From Bradyrhizobium sp. OK095 (GTDB lineage: Bacteria; Pseudomonadota; Alphaproteobacteria; Rhizobiales; Xanthobacteraceae): a DNA stretch of 64,000 bases. This document shows positions 19,720-26,939 of this stretch, piece by piece. The position numbers and the translations under genes were made by a program. Position 1 is the first letter of the stretch. The number at the start of each line of letters is the position of its first letter. Below the pieces are notes generated by a model, which was given only the letters and a program-made list of their open reading frames with translations, was not told the DNA's origin and ran no database searches. Location: positions 25,376 to 89,375 of the forward strand of contig NZ_FOBX01000021.1 of NCBI RefSeq assembly GCF_900109945.1, written 5' to 3'.

Positions 19720-19917
19720 ATGATGGCCAAGGCCGCAAAGACGATCAAGCTCGAGCAGACCGGCAGCGCGATCCGCCGCCATCACTCGCAGCGCTCAACG
19801 CTGATCGGGCTCAAGCTCAACAAGATCGGTCGTATCAGCGAACTGCCGGACACCCCGGCAGTCCGCGGCATGATCTTGAAGGTTCACCATCTCGTTCGCA
19901 TCGTCGACGAGAAGTAA
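19720..19917 (+). CDS. rpmD: 50S ribosomal protein L30
   Basis: This 65-residue L30 is a small bacterial large-subunit protein. Two ATGs stand in tandem at 19720 and 19723; GGAG with 6-base spacing suits the first. The core SAIRRHHSQRSTLIGLKLNK is recognisable, and PAVRGMILKVHHLV is the usual C-terminal motif. A mosaic palindrome fills the gap to rplO. Confidence 0.96.
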   Translation: MMAKAAKTIKLEQTGSAIRRHHSQRSTLIGLKLNKIGRISELPDTPAVRGMILKVHHLVRIVDEK

Positions 19918-19923
19918 GCAAAG

Positions 19924-19972
19924 GCGCACGACCCCGAAAAGCGGGCACCCGTTTTCGGTGAAGGTCATGCGC
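19924..19972. repeat. RIME-like palindromic intergenic element
   Basis: This is a nested palindrome. Outer arms GCGCACGACC (19924-19933) and GGTCATGCGC (19963-19972) flank inner arms CCGAAAAGCGGG (19934-19945) and CCCGTTTTCGG (19948-19958). The inner unit matches the CCGAAAAGxGGxxxCCxGTTTTCGG type of mosaic element I know from Rhizobiales genomes. It sits inside the spc operon, 21 bases before rplO. Confidence 0.85.
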
Positions 19973-19992
19973 AAGAAACAAGGAGCAGGGCG

Positions 19993-20478
19993 ATGAAGCT
20001 CAGCGATATCGCCGACAACGCCGGCTCGCGCAAGAAGCGTATGCGCGTCGGCCGTGGCATTGGTTCGGGCAAGGGCAAGCAGGCTGGCCGCGGTGGCAAG
20101 GGCCAGACCGCGCGTTCGGGCGTGCGCATCAAGGGTTTCGAAGGCGGTCAGATGCCGTTGCATCGCCGTCTGCCCAAGCGCGGCTTCAACAACATCTTCC
20201 GCATCGAGTTCGCCGAGATCAATCTCGACCGGCTCCAGGACGCGGTCGATGCCAAGAAGATCGACGCCGGCAGCGTCGTGAACGTCGAAGCTCTGGTCAA
20301 GGCTGGCGTGCTGCGCCGCGCCAAGGGCGGCCTGCGGCTGCTCGGCCGCGGCGAGTTCAAGGCCAAGCTTAACATCGAAGTCCACGGTGCCTCGAAGACC
20401 GCGATCGCGGCAGTCGAGAAGGCCGGCGGTTCGGTGAAGATCCTCGCCCCTGCCAAGGAAGAAGGCGAGGCGGCGTAA
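19993..20478 (+). CDS. rplO: 50S ribosomal protein L15
   Basis: This 161-residue L15 acts late in 50S assembly. The N-terminus MKLSDIADNAGSRKKRMRVG leads to the glycine-rich GRGIGSGKGKQAGRGGKGQT and the motif GFEGGQMPLHRRLPKRGF. AAGGAG precedes the ATG, just downstream of the palindromic element. It precedes secY as in other spc operons. Confidence 0.97.
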   Translation: MKLSDIADNAGSRKKRMRVGRGIGSGKGKQAGRGGKGQTARSGVRIKGFEGGQMPLHRRLPKRGFNNIFRIEFAEINLDRLQDAVDAKKIDAGSVVNVEALVKAGVLRRAKGGLRLLGRGEFKAKLNIEVHGASKTAIAAVEKAGGSVKILAPAKEEGEAA

Positions 20479-20491
20479 CAACTGCGTCATT

Positions 20492-20513
20492 GGCCCGCGG
20501 CTCGCGGGCCTTT
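20492..20513 (+). terminator. Hairpin between rplO and secY (attenuator or partial terminator)
   Basis: A perfect 8-bp stem GGCCCGCG-GCT-CGCGGGCC (20492-20510) is followed by only three T residues. It could lower read-through from the ribosomal genes into secY or stabilise the upstream mRNA. It is unlikely to stop transcription completely, because secY lies in the same cluster. Confidence 0.55.
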
Positions 20514-20628
20514 ACGCATGAGTGACAATGGACTTATCGAAGCCGTAGCCCCAGATAATGTCCGGCGTCCGCTAAAGTAGCCCGGCCGCGGGCATGACGG
20601 CGCAATAGGCGGCGGGAGAAAGTCCAAG

Positions 20629-21960
20629 ATGGCCTCTGCAGCGGAACAACTGGCAGCCAATCTCAATTTCGGCGCGTTTGCCAAGGCCGACGAACTGAAG
20701 AAGCGCATCTGGTTCACCCTGGGTGCTCTGCTCGTTTATCGGCTCGGGACCTACATCCCGCTGCCCGGCATCGATCCCAACATCTGGGAGCAGGTGTTCC
20801 GTTCCCAGGCGGGCGGCATCCTCGGCATGTTCAACATGTTCGCCGGCGGTGGCATCCACCGCATGGCGATCTTCGCGCTGAACATCATGCCGTACATTTC
20901 GGCCTCGATTATCATCCAGCTCCTCACCACCGTCTCGCCCCAGCTCGAGGCGCTGAAGAAGGAAGGTGAGTCCGGCCGCAAGCTGCTGAACCAGTACACC
21001 CGCTATCTCACGGTCATCCTGGCCGCGTTCCAGTCCTACGGCATCGCGGTGGGCCTCGAGGGCGCCGGCAACGTCGTCAGCGACCCCGGCATGTTCTTCC
21101 GTCTGTCCACCGCGATCACGCTGACCGGCGGCACCATGTTCCTGATGTGGCTGGGCGAGCAGATTACCTCGCGCGGCATCGGCAACGGCATCTCGCTGAT
21201 CATTCTCTCCGGCATCGTCGCCGAGCTGCCGGCGGCGCTCGCCAACATGCTCGAGCTCGGCCGTCAGGGCGCGATGTCAACCGGCCTGATCCTGGTCGTC
21301 ATCATTATGGCAGTCGCCGTGATCGCCTTCATCGTGTTCGTGGAGCGCGCCCAGCGCCGGCTGCTGATCCAGTATCCGAAGCGCCAGGTCGGCAACAAGA
21401 TGTTCGAGGGACAGTCCTCCCATCTGCCGCTCAAGCTCAACACCTCGGGCGTGATCCCGCCGATCTTCGCGTCCTCGCTGCTGCTGCTGCCGACCACGGT
21501 TGCGAACTTCAACGCGGGCCGTGGGCCGGAATGGTTCCAGTGGATCACGACCCAGCTCGGCCATGGCCGTCCGCTGTTCCTGATCATGTATCTGGCGCTG
21601 ATCGTGTTCTTCGCGTTCTTCTACACCGCGATCGTGTTCAACCCGACCGAGACCGCGGACAATCTGAAGAAGCATGGCGGTTTCATTCCGGGTATCCGTC
21701 CCGGCGAGCGCACCGCCGAATATATCGACTACGTGCTGTCGCGCATCACCGTGTTAGGTGCGATCTATCTGGCGATCGTCTGCTTGATCCCGGAGATTCT
21801 GATCTCCTACGCCTCGGTGCCTTTCTACTTCGGCGGCACCTCGCTGCTGATCGTCGTCAGCGTCACCATGGACACGGTGGCGCAGGTGCAGGGCTATCTG
21901 CTGGCGCATCAGTACGAAGGCCTGATCCGCAAGTCGAAGCTGCGCGGCCGCCGTAGATGA
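20629..21960 (+). CDS. secY: Preprotein translocase subunit SecY
   Basis: This 443-residue protein is the canonical channel subunit of the SecYEG translocon, with ten expected membrane segments. Expected features are all present: the plug region (GGILGMFNMFAGGGIHRMAI), the TM2 motif FALNIMPYISASIIIQL, the cytosolic loop GIGNGISLII, and the C5 loop GFIPGIRPGERTAEYID with its conserved arginine (E. coli R357). The basic tail is LIRKSKLRGRRR. GGGAGA precedes ATG 20629. Its TGA overlaps the ATG of a second SecY-like gene (ATGA). Confidence 0.98.
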   Translation: MASAAEQLAANLNFGAFAKADELKKRIWFTLGALLVYRLGTYIPLPGIDPNIWEQVFRSQAGGILGMFNMFAGGGIHRMAIFALNIMPYISASIIIQLLTTVSPQLEALKKEGESGRKLLNQYTRYLTVILAAFQSYGIAVGLEGAGNVVSDPGMFFRLSTAITLTGGTMFLMWLGEQITSRGIGNGISLIILSGIVAELPAALANMLELGRQGAMSTGLILVVIIMAVAVIAFIVFVERAQRRLLIQYPKRQVGNKMFEGQSSHLPLKLNTSGVIPPIFASSLLLLPTTVANFNAGRGPEWFQWITTQLGHGRPLFLIMYLALIVFFAFFYTAIVFNPTETADNLKKHGGFIPGIRPGERTAEYIDYVLSRITVLGAIYLAIVCLIPEILISYASVPFYFGGTSLLIVVSVTMDTVAQVQGYLLAHQYEGLIRKSKLRGRRR

Positions 21961-23168
21961 GCAGGGAGCTCGCGCGCCGGATCGCTTTCACGATTGGCGC
22001 GCTGCTCTTGTTCAGGCTCGGCACCCAGATCCCGATTGCGGGACTGGATGTTTCGCGCCTCACGTCGTTGCCCAACTTCAACGTCCGCCTGTCGCTCTTT
22101 TCGCTCAGCCTCATTCCCTATCTGACTGCGGCGATCTTTGTCCGGTTGCTGTCGGTGGTGTGGCGCGGCCTTAGTTCGCTCGAGCGGTCGGGCGAGGGCG
22201 GTCGACGCAAGGTCGCCCGTGCCACGCTCGGACTCACGCTGGCTCTTGCGGCCTTTCAAGCCTACGGCATCGCCTCCGCGCTGATTTCCATTCCGGAGCT
22301 CGTCAAGAATCCCGACGGCTGGTTCGTCGTGACGGCCACGGCTTCGATGGTCGGCGGCGTCTTCGTGCTGGTGTGGCTGAGCGAACAGATCACCCGCTAC
22401 GGCATCGGCAATGGCCTGGCGCTGATCTTGAGTGTCGGCATGCTCGTCTCCCTGCCGCGAGACGTCGCCGGCGTCGTGGGTCTGGTGCAGAGCGGGGCGA
22501 TCTCGGGCAATCTCGTGTTCGCCCACGTCGTGTTCTGGGTCGTGACCGTCGCTGTGATCGTGCTTGTCGAAGGTGCGCGGCGAAATATCCGCGTCGAGTT
22601 CGGCGCGCTCAATGCCGGCGCCCGGCAGTTGCCAGTGCGCGCGGGCGTGCTGCCGATCAAGATCAACAACGCCGGGTTTCTGATTCCGGTCACCGTGGCG
22701 CCGTGGATCTTCTTTCTGCCGCTCGCCTTTGCGGGCGTCATCCTGGGCGGCGATCATCCGCTGGTCGCCGCAGCGTACCGGCATCTCCAGCTGGGGCAGC
22801 CGGCGCACCTCGTCCTCGTCTCGATCGCGGTGTTCGTGCTCGCCTTTGTCTACACGGCTTATGTCGTCGACCCCGAGCACACCTCCAAATCCCTGGCGCA
22901 GCGTGATGGCACAATTCCCGGTGTCGCACCGGGCGAGGCGACAGCCGACTATCTCGATCGCGCCGTGTCATTGACGACGGTCGTCGGAGCCGTCTACCTG
23001 ACTGCGTTGCAGTTGATTCCGGAGGTCTTCGAGCTTTACGGGATCGGTCTGCCTTATAGTATGATCGTCGATGGTGGTGCGGCGCTGGTTCTGGTTTGCA
23101 CTGCTCTTGATATCAAAACACAGGTGCGCGACGTATCGCTCACCAATCCGGGGGGCGTACGCCGATGA
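21957..23168 (+). CDS. Second, divergent SecY-family protein lacking the plug and the key C5 arginine
   Basis: This 403-residue membrane protein is clearly homologous to the neighbouring SecY over its whole length (RRIAFTIGALLLFRLGTQIP; VWLSEQITRYGIGNGLALIL; DGTIPGVAPGEATADYLDR). Compared with SecY, it is about 16 residues shorter between TM1 and TM2, just where the plug helix lies (LTSLPNFNVRLSLFSLSLIP replaces it). The conserved GIRPGE of the C5 loop is GVAPGE, so the arginine needed for SecA-driven translocation in E. coli is an alanine. The usual C-terminal tail is missing; the protein ends TNPGGVRR. It overlaps secY and adk by ATGA at both ends, so it should be co-translated with them. 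It may be an alternative channel, a SecY partner or an insertase; the function is unknown. Confidence 0.92.
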   Translation: MSRELARRIAFTIGALLLFRLGTQIPIAGLDVSRLTSLPNFNVRLSLFSLSLIPYLTAAIFVRLLSVVWRGLSSLERSGEGGRRKVARATLGLTLALAAFQAYGIASALISIPELVKNPDGWFVVTATASMVGGVFVLVWLSEQITRYGIGNGLALILSVGMLVSLPRDVAGVVGLVQSGAISGNLVFAHVVFWVVTVAVIVLVEGARRNIRVEFGALNAGARQLPVRAGVLPIKINNAGFLIPVTVAPWIFFLPLAFAGVILGGDHPLVAAAYRHLQLGQPAHLVLVSIAVFVLAFVYTAYVVDPEHTSKSLAQRDGTIPGVAPGEATADYLDRAVSLTTVVGAVYLTALQLIPEVFELYGIGLPYSMIVDGGAALVLVCTALDIKTQVRDVSLTNPGGVRR

Positions 23169-24055
23169 GAATTATACTTCTGGGACCGCCGGGGTCGGGC
23201 AAGGGGACCCAGGCGCAGCTGCTGGTGCAGCGCTATGGCATCGTCCAGCTCTCGACCGGCGAGATGTTGCGTGCAGCCGTCGCGGCGGGAACGCCGGTCG
23301 GTCTGAAGGCCAAGGAGATCATGGCCGGCGGCGGCCTCGTCCCCGACGAGGTCGTGGTGGGAATCATCTCCGACCGCATCGACCAGCCGGATGCGAAGAA
23401 CGGTTTTATCCTCGACGGCTTCCCGCGCACCGTGCCGCAGGCCGAGGCGCTGGATGAGCTGCTCAAGCACAAGCATCTCAAGCTCGACGGCGTGATCGAG
23501 CTCCGCGTCAACGAGAGCGCGCTGCTGAGTCGCGTCGAGACCCGCGTCGCCCAGATGCGGGAGCGCGGGGAGGAGGTCCGGGTCGACGACACCCCGGAGG
23601 TCCTGACCAAGCGACTCGCCAGCTACCGCAACCAGACGGAACCGCTGATTCACTACTATTCCGAGCGGCGGAAGCTCTCCACCATCGACGGAATGATGGC
23701 CATCGACGAGGTCACCCGGGCCATCCACCGCCAGCTCCTGGCGCTTGGGGCGATCGAACCCAAGAGTCACGCCCGCAGCGCGGCCAAGGCGGCGCCCGCC
23801 AAGACGGGGACCAAAAAAGCCAAGGCAACGAAGAAAACGGCCGGAAAGCCGGCCAAAGCGGCTAAGAAGGCCGCTAAATCGGCCAAAACCGTCAAAAAGG
23901 CGGCCAAGAAGGCCGTGAAGGGCACCAAGAAGGCTGCCAAGAAAACGGCCAAGAAAACGGCTAAAAAAGCAGCCAAAAAGACCGCCAAGAAGGCTGTCAA
24001 AAAAGGTTCGAAGAAGGGACCAAAAAAGGTCACGAAAAAGCGAGCCAAGCGCTAG
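23165..24055 (+). CDS. adk: Adenylate kinase with long Lys/Ala-rich C-terminal tail
   Basis: Residues 1 to about 200 are a complete adenylate kinase: P-loop GPPGSGKGTQ near the N-terminus, AMP-binding LSTGEMLRAAV, the DGFPRT motif and a short LID segment (REEGEEVRVDD-like, without zinc cysteines). It interconverts ATP+AMP and 2 ADP. From about residue 204 to 296 the protein is nearly all Lys and Ala (KKAAKKAVKGTKKAAKK type), like histone H1 tails and bacterial AlgP-type proteins. That tail is not part of the normal enzyme of about 214 residues. The start overlaps the stop of the SecY paralogue. The tail DNA has several A6 runs. DNA, RNA or ribosome binding is plausible for the tail but is not shown. 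Confidence 0.95.
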   Translation: MRIILLGPPGSGKGTQAQLLVQRYGIVQLSTGEMLRAAVAAGTPVGLKAKEIMAGGGLVPDEVVVGIISDRIDQPDAKNGFILDGFPRTVPQAEALDELLKHKHLKLDGVIELRVNESALLSRVETRVAQMRERGEEVRVDDTPEVLTKRLASYRNQTEPLIHYYSERRKLSTIDGMMAIDEVTRAIHRQLLALGAIEPKSHARSAAKAAPAKTGTKKAKATKKTAGKPAKAAKKAAKSAKTVKKAAKKAVKGTKKAAKKTAKKTAKKAAKKTAKKAVKKGSKKGPKKVTKKRAKR

Positions 24056-24061
24056 CAGCGG

Positions 24062-24091
24062 TTGACGAAAGCCCCTGGAATCCCCTAATAA
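24062..24091 (+). promoter_or_regulatory. Candidate internal promoter for the alpha operon
   Basis: TTGACG at 24062-24067 and TAATAA at 24086-24091 are separated by 18 bp, starting 7 bases after the adk stop. It would give the rpsM-rpsK-rpoA-rplQ group its own start with a leader of roughly 145 bases. No other good hexamer pair was seen in the 187-base gap. Confidence 0.5.
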
Positions 24092-24242
24092 GCCCAGCAT
24101 CCAAGTCGGATAGTTTAAAACGATGCCGAGCCCCAGGAAGACTAGGGGTGGGCGTCGTGTTCGCGTTTGTGAACACCTGCCCGAGAAACCAAGCACTTAA
24201 AGCCAGATTCCTGACGAGGGGTCGGCGACAGGAGAGAAGGCC

Positions 24243-24611
24243 GTGGCCCGTATTGCCGGCGTGAACATTCCGACCAACAAGCGCGTGCTGATCGCGCTCC
24301 AGTACATCCATGGCATCGGCCAGAAGATCGCTGGTGAAATCATCGAGAAGGTGAAGATCCCCGAGGATCGTCGCGTTAATCAGCTCAGCGATGCCGAAGT
24401 GCTCCAGATCCGCGAGGTGATCGACCGCGACTATCTCGTCGAGGGCGACCTGCGTCGTGAGGTCGGCATCAACATCAAGCGTCTGATGGACCTCGGCTGC
24501 TATCGCGGCCTGCGTCATCGTCGCGGTCTGCCGGTGCGGGGTCAGCGTACCCACACCAATGCGCGCACGCGCAAGGGACCGGCCAAGGCCATCGCTGGCA
24601 AGAAGAAGTAA
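24243..24611 (+). CDS. rpsM: 30S ribosomal protein S13
   Basis: This 122-residue S13 lies in the head of the small subunit and bridges to the 50S subunit. It starts with GTG at 24243 (MARIAGVNIPTNKRVLIALQ), preceded by AGGAGAG. The C-terminal GQRTHTNARTRKGPAK is typical. rpmJ, which precedes rpsM in E. coli, is absent here, as is common in alphaproteobacteria. Confidence 0.97.
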   Translation: MARIAGVNIPTNKRVLIALQYIHGIGQKIAGEIIEKVKIPEDRRVNQLSDAEVLQIREVIDRDYLVEGDLRREVGINIKRLMDLGCYRGLRHRRGLPVRGQRTHTNARTRKGPAKAIAGKKK

Positions 24612-24629
24612 GTTTTCGAATCCAATCGC

Positions 24630-24672
24630 GGCGTGCGGCGAACAGGGGACATCCCGTTCGCCGCACGCCTTT
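24630..24672 (+). terminator. Strong stem-loop between rpsM and rpsK
   Basis: A perfect 14-bp stem, GGCGTGCGGCGAAC (24630-24643) and GTTCGCCGCACGCC (24656-24669), with a 12-base loop is followed by TTTCGTT. It lies inside a co-directional ribosomal operon, so an attenuator, an RNA-processing site or a mRNA stabiliser is more likely than a full stop. Confidence 0.6.
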
Positions 24673-24735
24673 CGTTCCATCAGGTGTAGCCGCTGGCATT
24701 ACGGCGGCGTTTGAGATCTTCAGGAAAGGTACTCT

Positions 24736-25125
24736 ATGGGCAAGGAAGCCACCCGCGTTCGTCGTCGTGAGCGCAAGAACATCGCCTCCGGCGTCGCGCA
24801 CGTGAACTCGTCGTTCAACAACACGACCATCACCATCACCGACGCGCAGGGCAATACCATTGCCTGGTCTTCCGCCGGCACGATGGGCTTCAAGGGCTCG
24901 CGCAAGTCGACCCCGTATGCCGCGCAGGTTGCCGCCGAGGACGTGTCGAAGAAGGCGCAGGAACACGGCATGCGCACGCTGGAAGTCGAAGTCGCCGGTC
25001 CCGGTTCGGGACGTGAGTCGGCGCTCCGTGCGCTGCAGGCCGCGGGCTTCACCGTCACCTCGATCCGCGACGTGACCACGATCCCGCACAACGGTTGCCG
25101 TCCCCGCAAGCGTCGGCGCGTTTGA
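24736..25125 (+). CDS. rpsK: 30S ribosomal protein S11
   Basis: This 129-residue S11 is on the platform of the small subunit beside the mRNA exit. It starts MGKEATRVRRRERKNIASG and contains NNTTITITDAQGNTIAWSS; the C-terminus DVTTIPHNGCRPRKRRRV is the invariant ending. AGGAAAGG precedes the ATG. Confidence 0.98.
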   Translation: MGKEATRVRRRERKNIASGVAHVNSSFNNTTITITDAQGNTIAWSSAGTMGFKGSRKSTPYAAQVAAEDVSKKAQEHGMRTLEVEVAGPGSGRESALRALQAAGFTVTSIRDVTTIPHNGCRPRKRRRV

Positions 25126-25134
25126 TACGAAGTT

Positions 25135-25164
25135 GCGGGCGCATCGTCGCCCGCGATGACTTTT
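25135..25164 (+). terminator. Hairpin between rpsK and rpoA
   Basis: Stem GCGGGCG (25135-25141) and CGCCCGC (25148-25154) is followed after GATGAC by TTTTT (25161-25165). It is a weak intrinsic-terminator shape within the operon and may tune rpoA relative to the ribosomal genes. Confidence 0.5.
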
Positions 25165-25236
25165 TGCAAAGCCGCGGGAATGATCTGCGGCCTTTCTCCA
25201 ACGCCAGTGTCTGCGACAGCAGTTTGACTGGCCTGT

Positions 25237-26268
25237 ATGGGTGAAACAGTGACGATCCAGAAAAATTGGCAAGAACTGATTCGGCCGAACAAGCTCCAGG
25301 TGCAGCCCGGCAGCGATCCCTCGCGTTTCGCGACTGTCGTTGCCGAGCCGCTCGAGCGCGGATTCGGCCAGACGCTTGGCAATGCGCTCCGCCGCATCCT
25401 GCTCTCCTCGCTCCAGGGCGCGGCGGTGCAGTCGGTGCATATCGACGGCGTGCTGCACGAGTTCTCCTCGATCGCGGGCGTTCGTGAGGACGTCACCGAC
25501 ATCGTGCTGAACATCAAGGACATCGCGATCAGGATGCAGGGCGAAGGCCCCAAGCGCATGGTCGTGAAGAAGCAGGGCCCGGGCACGGTCACGGCCGGCG
25601 ACATCCAGACGGTTGGCGATGTCGTCGTGCTCAATCCCGACCTGCAGATCTGCACCCTCGACGAGGGCGCCGAGATCCGCATGGAGTTCACGGTCGCCAC
25701 CGGCAAGGGCTACGTGCCCGCCGAGCGTAACCGTCCCGAGGATGCGCCGATCGGTCTGATCCCGGTCGACAGCCTGTACTCGCCGGTCCGCAAGGTCTCC
25801 TACAAGGTCGAGAACACCCGCGAGGGCCAGATCCTCGACTATGACAAGCTGACCATGACGATCGAGACCAACGGCGCGCTGACGCCGGATGATTCCGTGG
25901 CCTATGCCGCGCGCATCCTCCAGGATCAGCTCAACGTGTTCGTCAACTTCGAAGAGCCGCGCAAGGAAGTTGCCCAGGAGATCATCCCGGACCTCGCCTT
26001 CAACCCGGCCTTCCTCAAGAAGGTGGACGAGCTCGAGCTGTCGGTGCGTTCGGCCAACTGCTTGAAGAACGACAACATCGTCTACATCGGCGACCTCGTG
26101 CAGAAGTCGGAAGCCGAAATGCTCCGCACCCCGAACTTCGGCCGCAAGTCGCTGAACGAGATCAAGGAAGTGCTGGCCCAGATGGGTCTGCATCTCGGCA
26201 TGGAAGTGCCGGGCTGGCCGCCGGAGAACATCGACGAGCTCGCCAAGCGCTTCGAGGATCACTACTGA
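25237..26268 (+). CDS. rpoA: RNA polymerase subunit alpha
   Basis: This 343-residue alpha subunit scaffolds RNA polymerase and contacts upstream promoter DNA and activators. The N-terminal dimerisation domain includes EPLERGFGQTLGNALRRILL. The C-terminal domain has RSANCLKNDNIVYIGDLVQ and NFGRKSLNEIKEVLAQMGL, the DNA- and activator-binding helices. ATG 25237 (MGETVTIQKNWQELI) is chosen; an in-frame GTG at 25249 is a possible alternative, and neither has a strong ribosome-binding site. Confidence 0.98.
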   Translation: MGETVTIQKNWQELIRPNKLQVQPGSDPSRFATVVAEPLERGFGQTLGNALRRILLSSLQGAAVQSVHIDGVLHEFSSIAGVREDVTDIVLNIKDIAIRMQGEGPKRMVVKKQGPGTVTAGDIQTVGDVVVLNPDLQICTLDEGAEIRMEFTVATGKGYVPAERNRPEDAPIGLIPVDSLYSPVRKVSYKVENTREGQILDYDKLTMTIETNGALTPDDSVAYAARILQDQLNVFVNFEEPRKEVAQEIIPDLAFNPAFLKKVDELELSVRSANCLKNDNIVYIGDLVQKSEAEMLRTPNFGRKSLNEIKEVLAQMGLHLGMEVPGWPPENIDELAKRFEDHY

Positions 26269-26280
26269 GTTAGGCGAATA

Positions 26281-26315
26281 GGGAGTGGCGAGTAGCGAAT
26301 AGCTGCTTGCCACTC
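26281..26315. repeat. Second copy of the GCGAGTAGCGAATAG repeat
   Basis: AGTGGCGAGTAGCGAATAGC repeats the core of the element between tuf and rpsJ. GAGTGGC at 26283-26289 pairs with GCCACTC at 26309-26315. It lies between the rpoA stop and rplQ, so both known copies flank genes of the same super-operon. Confidence 0.75.
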
Positions 26316-26405
26316 GCTGATCGTTATCTGGGCGAACGCAGGCAGCCCACCTGAGCAATATGTCCGACGAACCGTCGCGACGAAGTCAAATCAAGGAATA
26401 GATCA

Positions 26406-26822
26406 ATGCGTCACGGCAAGGTTCATCGTAAGCTCAACCGCACCGCCGAACACCGCAAGGCGATGTTCGCCAACATGTGCGCCGCGCTGATCAAGCACGA
26501 GCAGATCGTCACCACGCTGCCCAAGGCCAAGGAGCTTCGTCCGATCGTGGAGAAGCTCATCACCCTCGGCAAGAAGGGTGGTCTCGCTTTGCGCCGCCAG
26601 GCGATCTCCGAGATGCGCGACAAGGACCAGGTCAGGAAGCTGTTCGACGTATTGGGGCCCCGCTACAAGGACCGCCAGGGCGGCTACACCCGCATCATCA
26701 AGGCCGGCTTCCGCTACGGCGACAACGCCCCGATGGCCGTGATCGAGTTCGTCGATCGCGATGTCGATGCCAAGGGCCAGGACTCCGGACCGGTGCAGGA
26801 GAAGGAAGCCGAGGCGGCGTAA
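26406..26822 (+). CDS. rplQ: 50S ribosomal protein L17
   Basis: This 138-residue L17 surrounds the tunnel exit. It starts MRHGKVHRKLNRTAEHRKAM, the family signature. It ends with an acidic extension, SGPVQEKEAEAA, typical of alphaproteobacteria. AAGGA precedes the ATG. It is the last gene of the super-operon and is followed at once by a strong terminator. Confidence 0.97.
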   Translation: MRHGKVHRKLNRTAEHRKAMFANMCAALIKHEQIVTTLPKAKELRPIVEKLITLGKKGGLALRRQAISEMRDKDQVRKLFDVLGPRYKDRQGGYTRIIKAGFRYGDNAPMAVIEFVDRDVDAKGQDSGPVQEKEAEAA

Positions 26823-26845
26823 GCCGACCGGTACTGAGTTTTCGA

Positions 26846-26874
26846 AAGCGGCGCCTCTGGGCGCCGCTTTTTTG
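26846..26874 (+). terminator. Terminator at the end of the ribosomal super-operon
   Basis: An eleven-pair stem AAAGCGGCGCC/GGCGCCGCTTT with TCTG loop is followed by a run of T residues (26869-26874), 24 bases after rplQ. It is a clear intrinsic terminator. Confidence 0.92.
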
Positions 26875-26939
26875 TATGGCGCGGCGATTTCTCATGCCGC
26901 GCATTGTTTTGGTGCACGCGATTCCGGGCGGGGGCTCTC

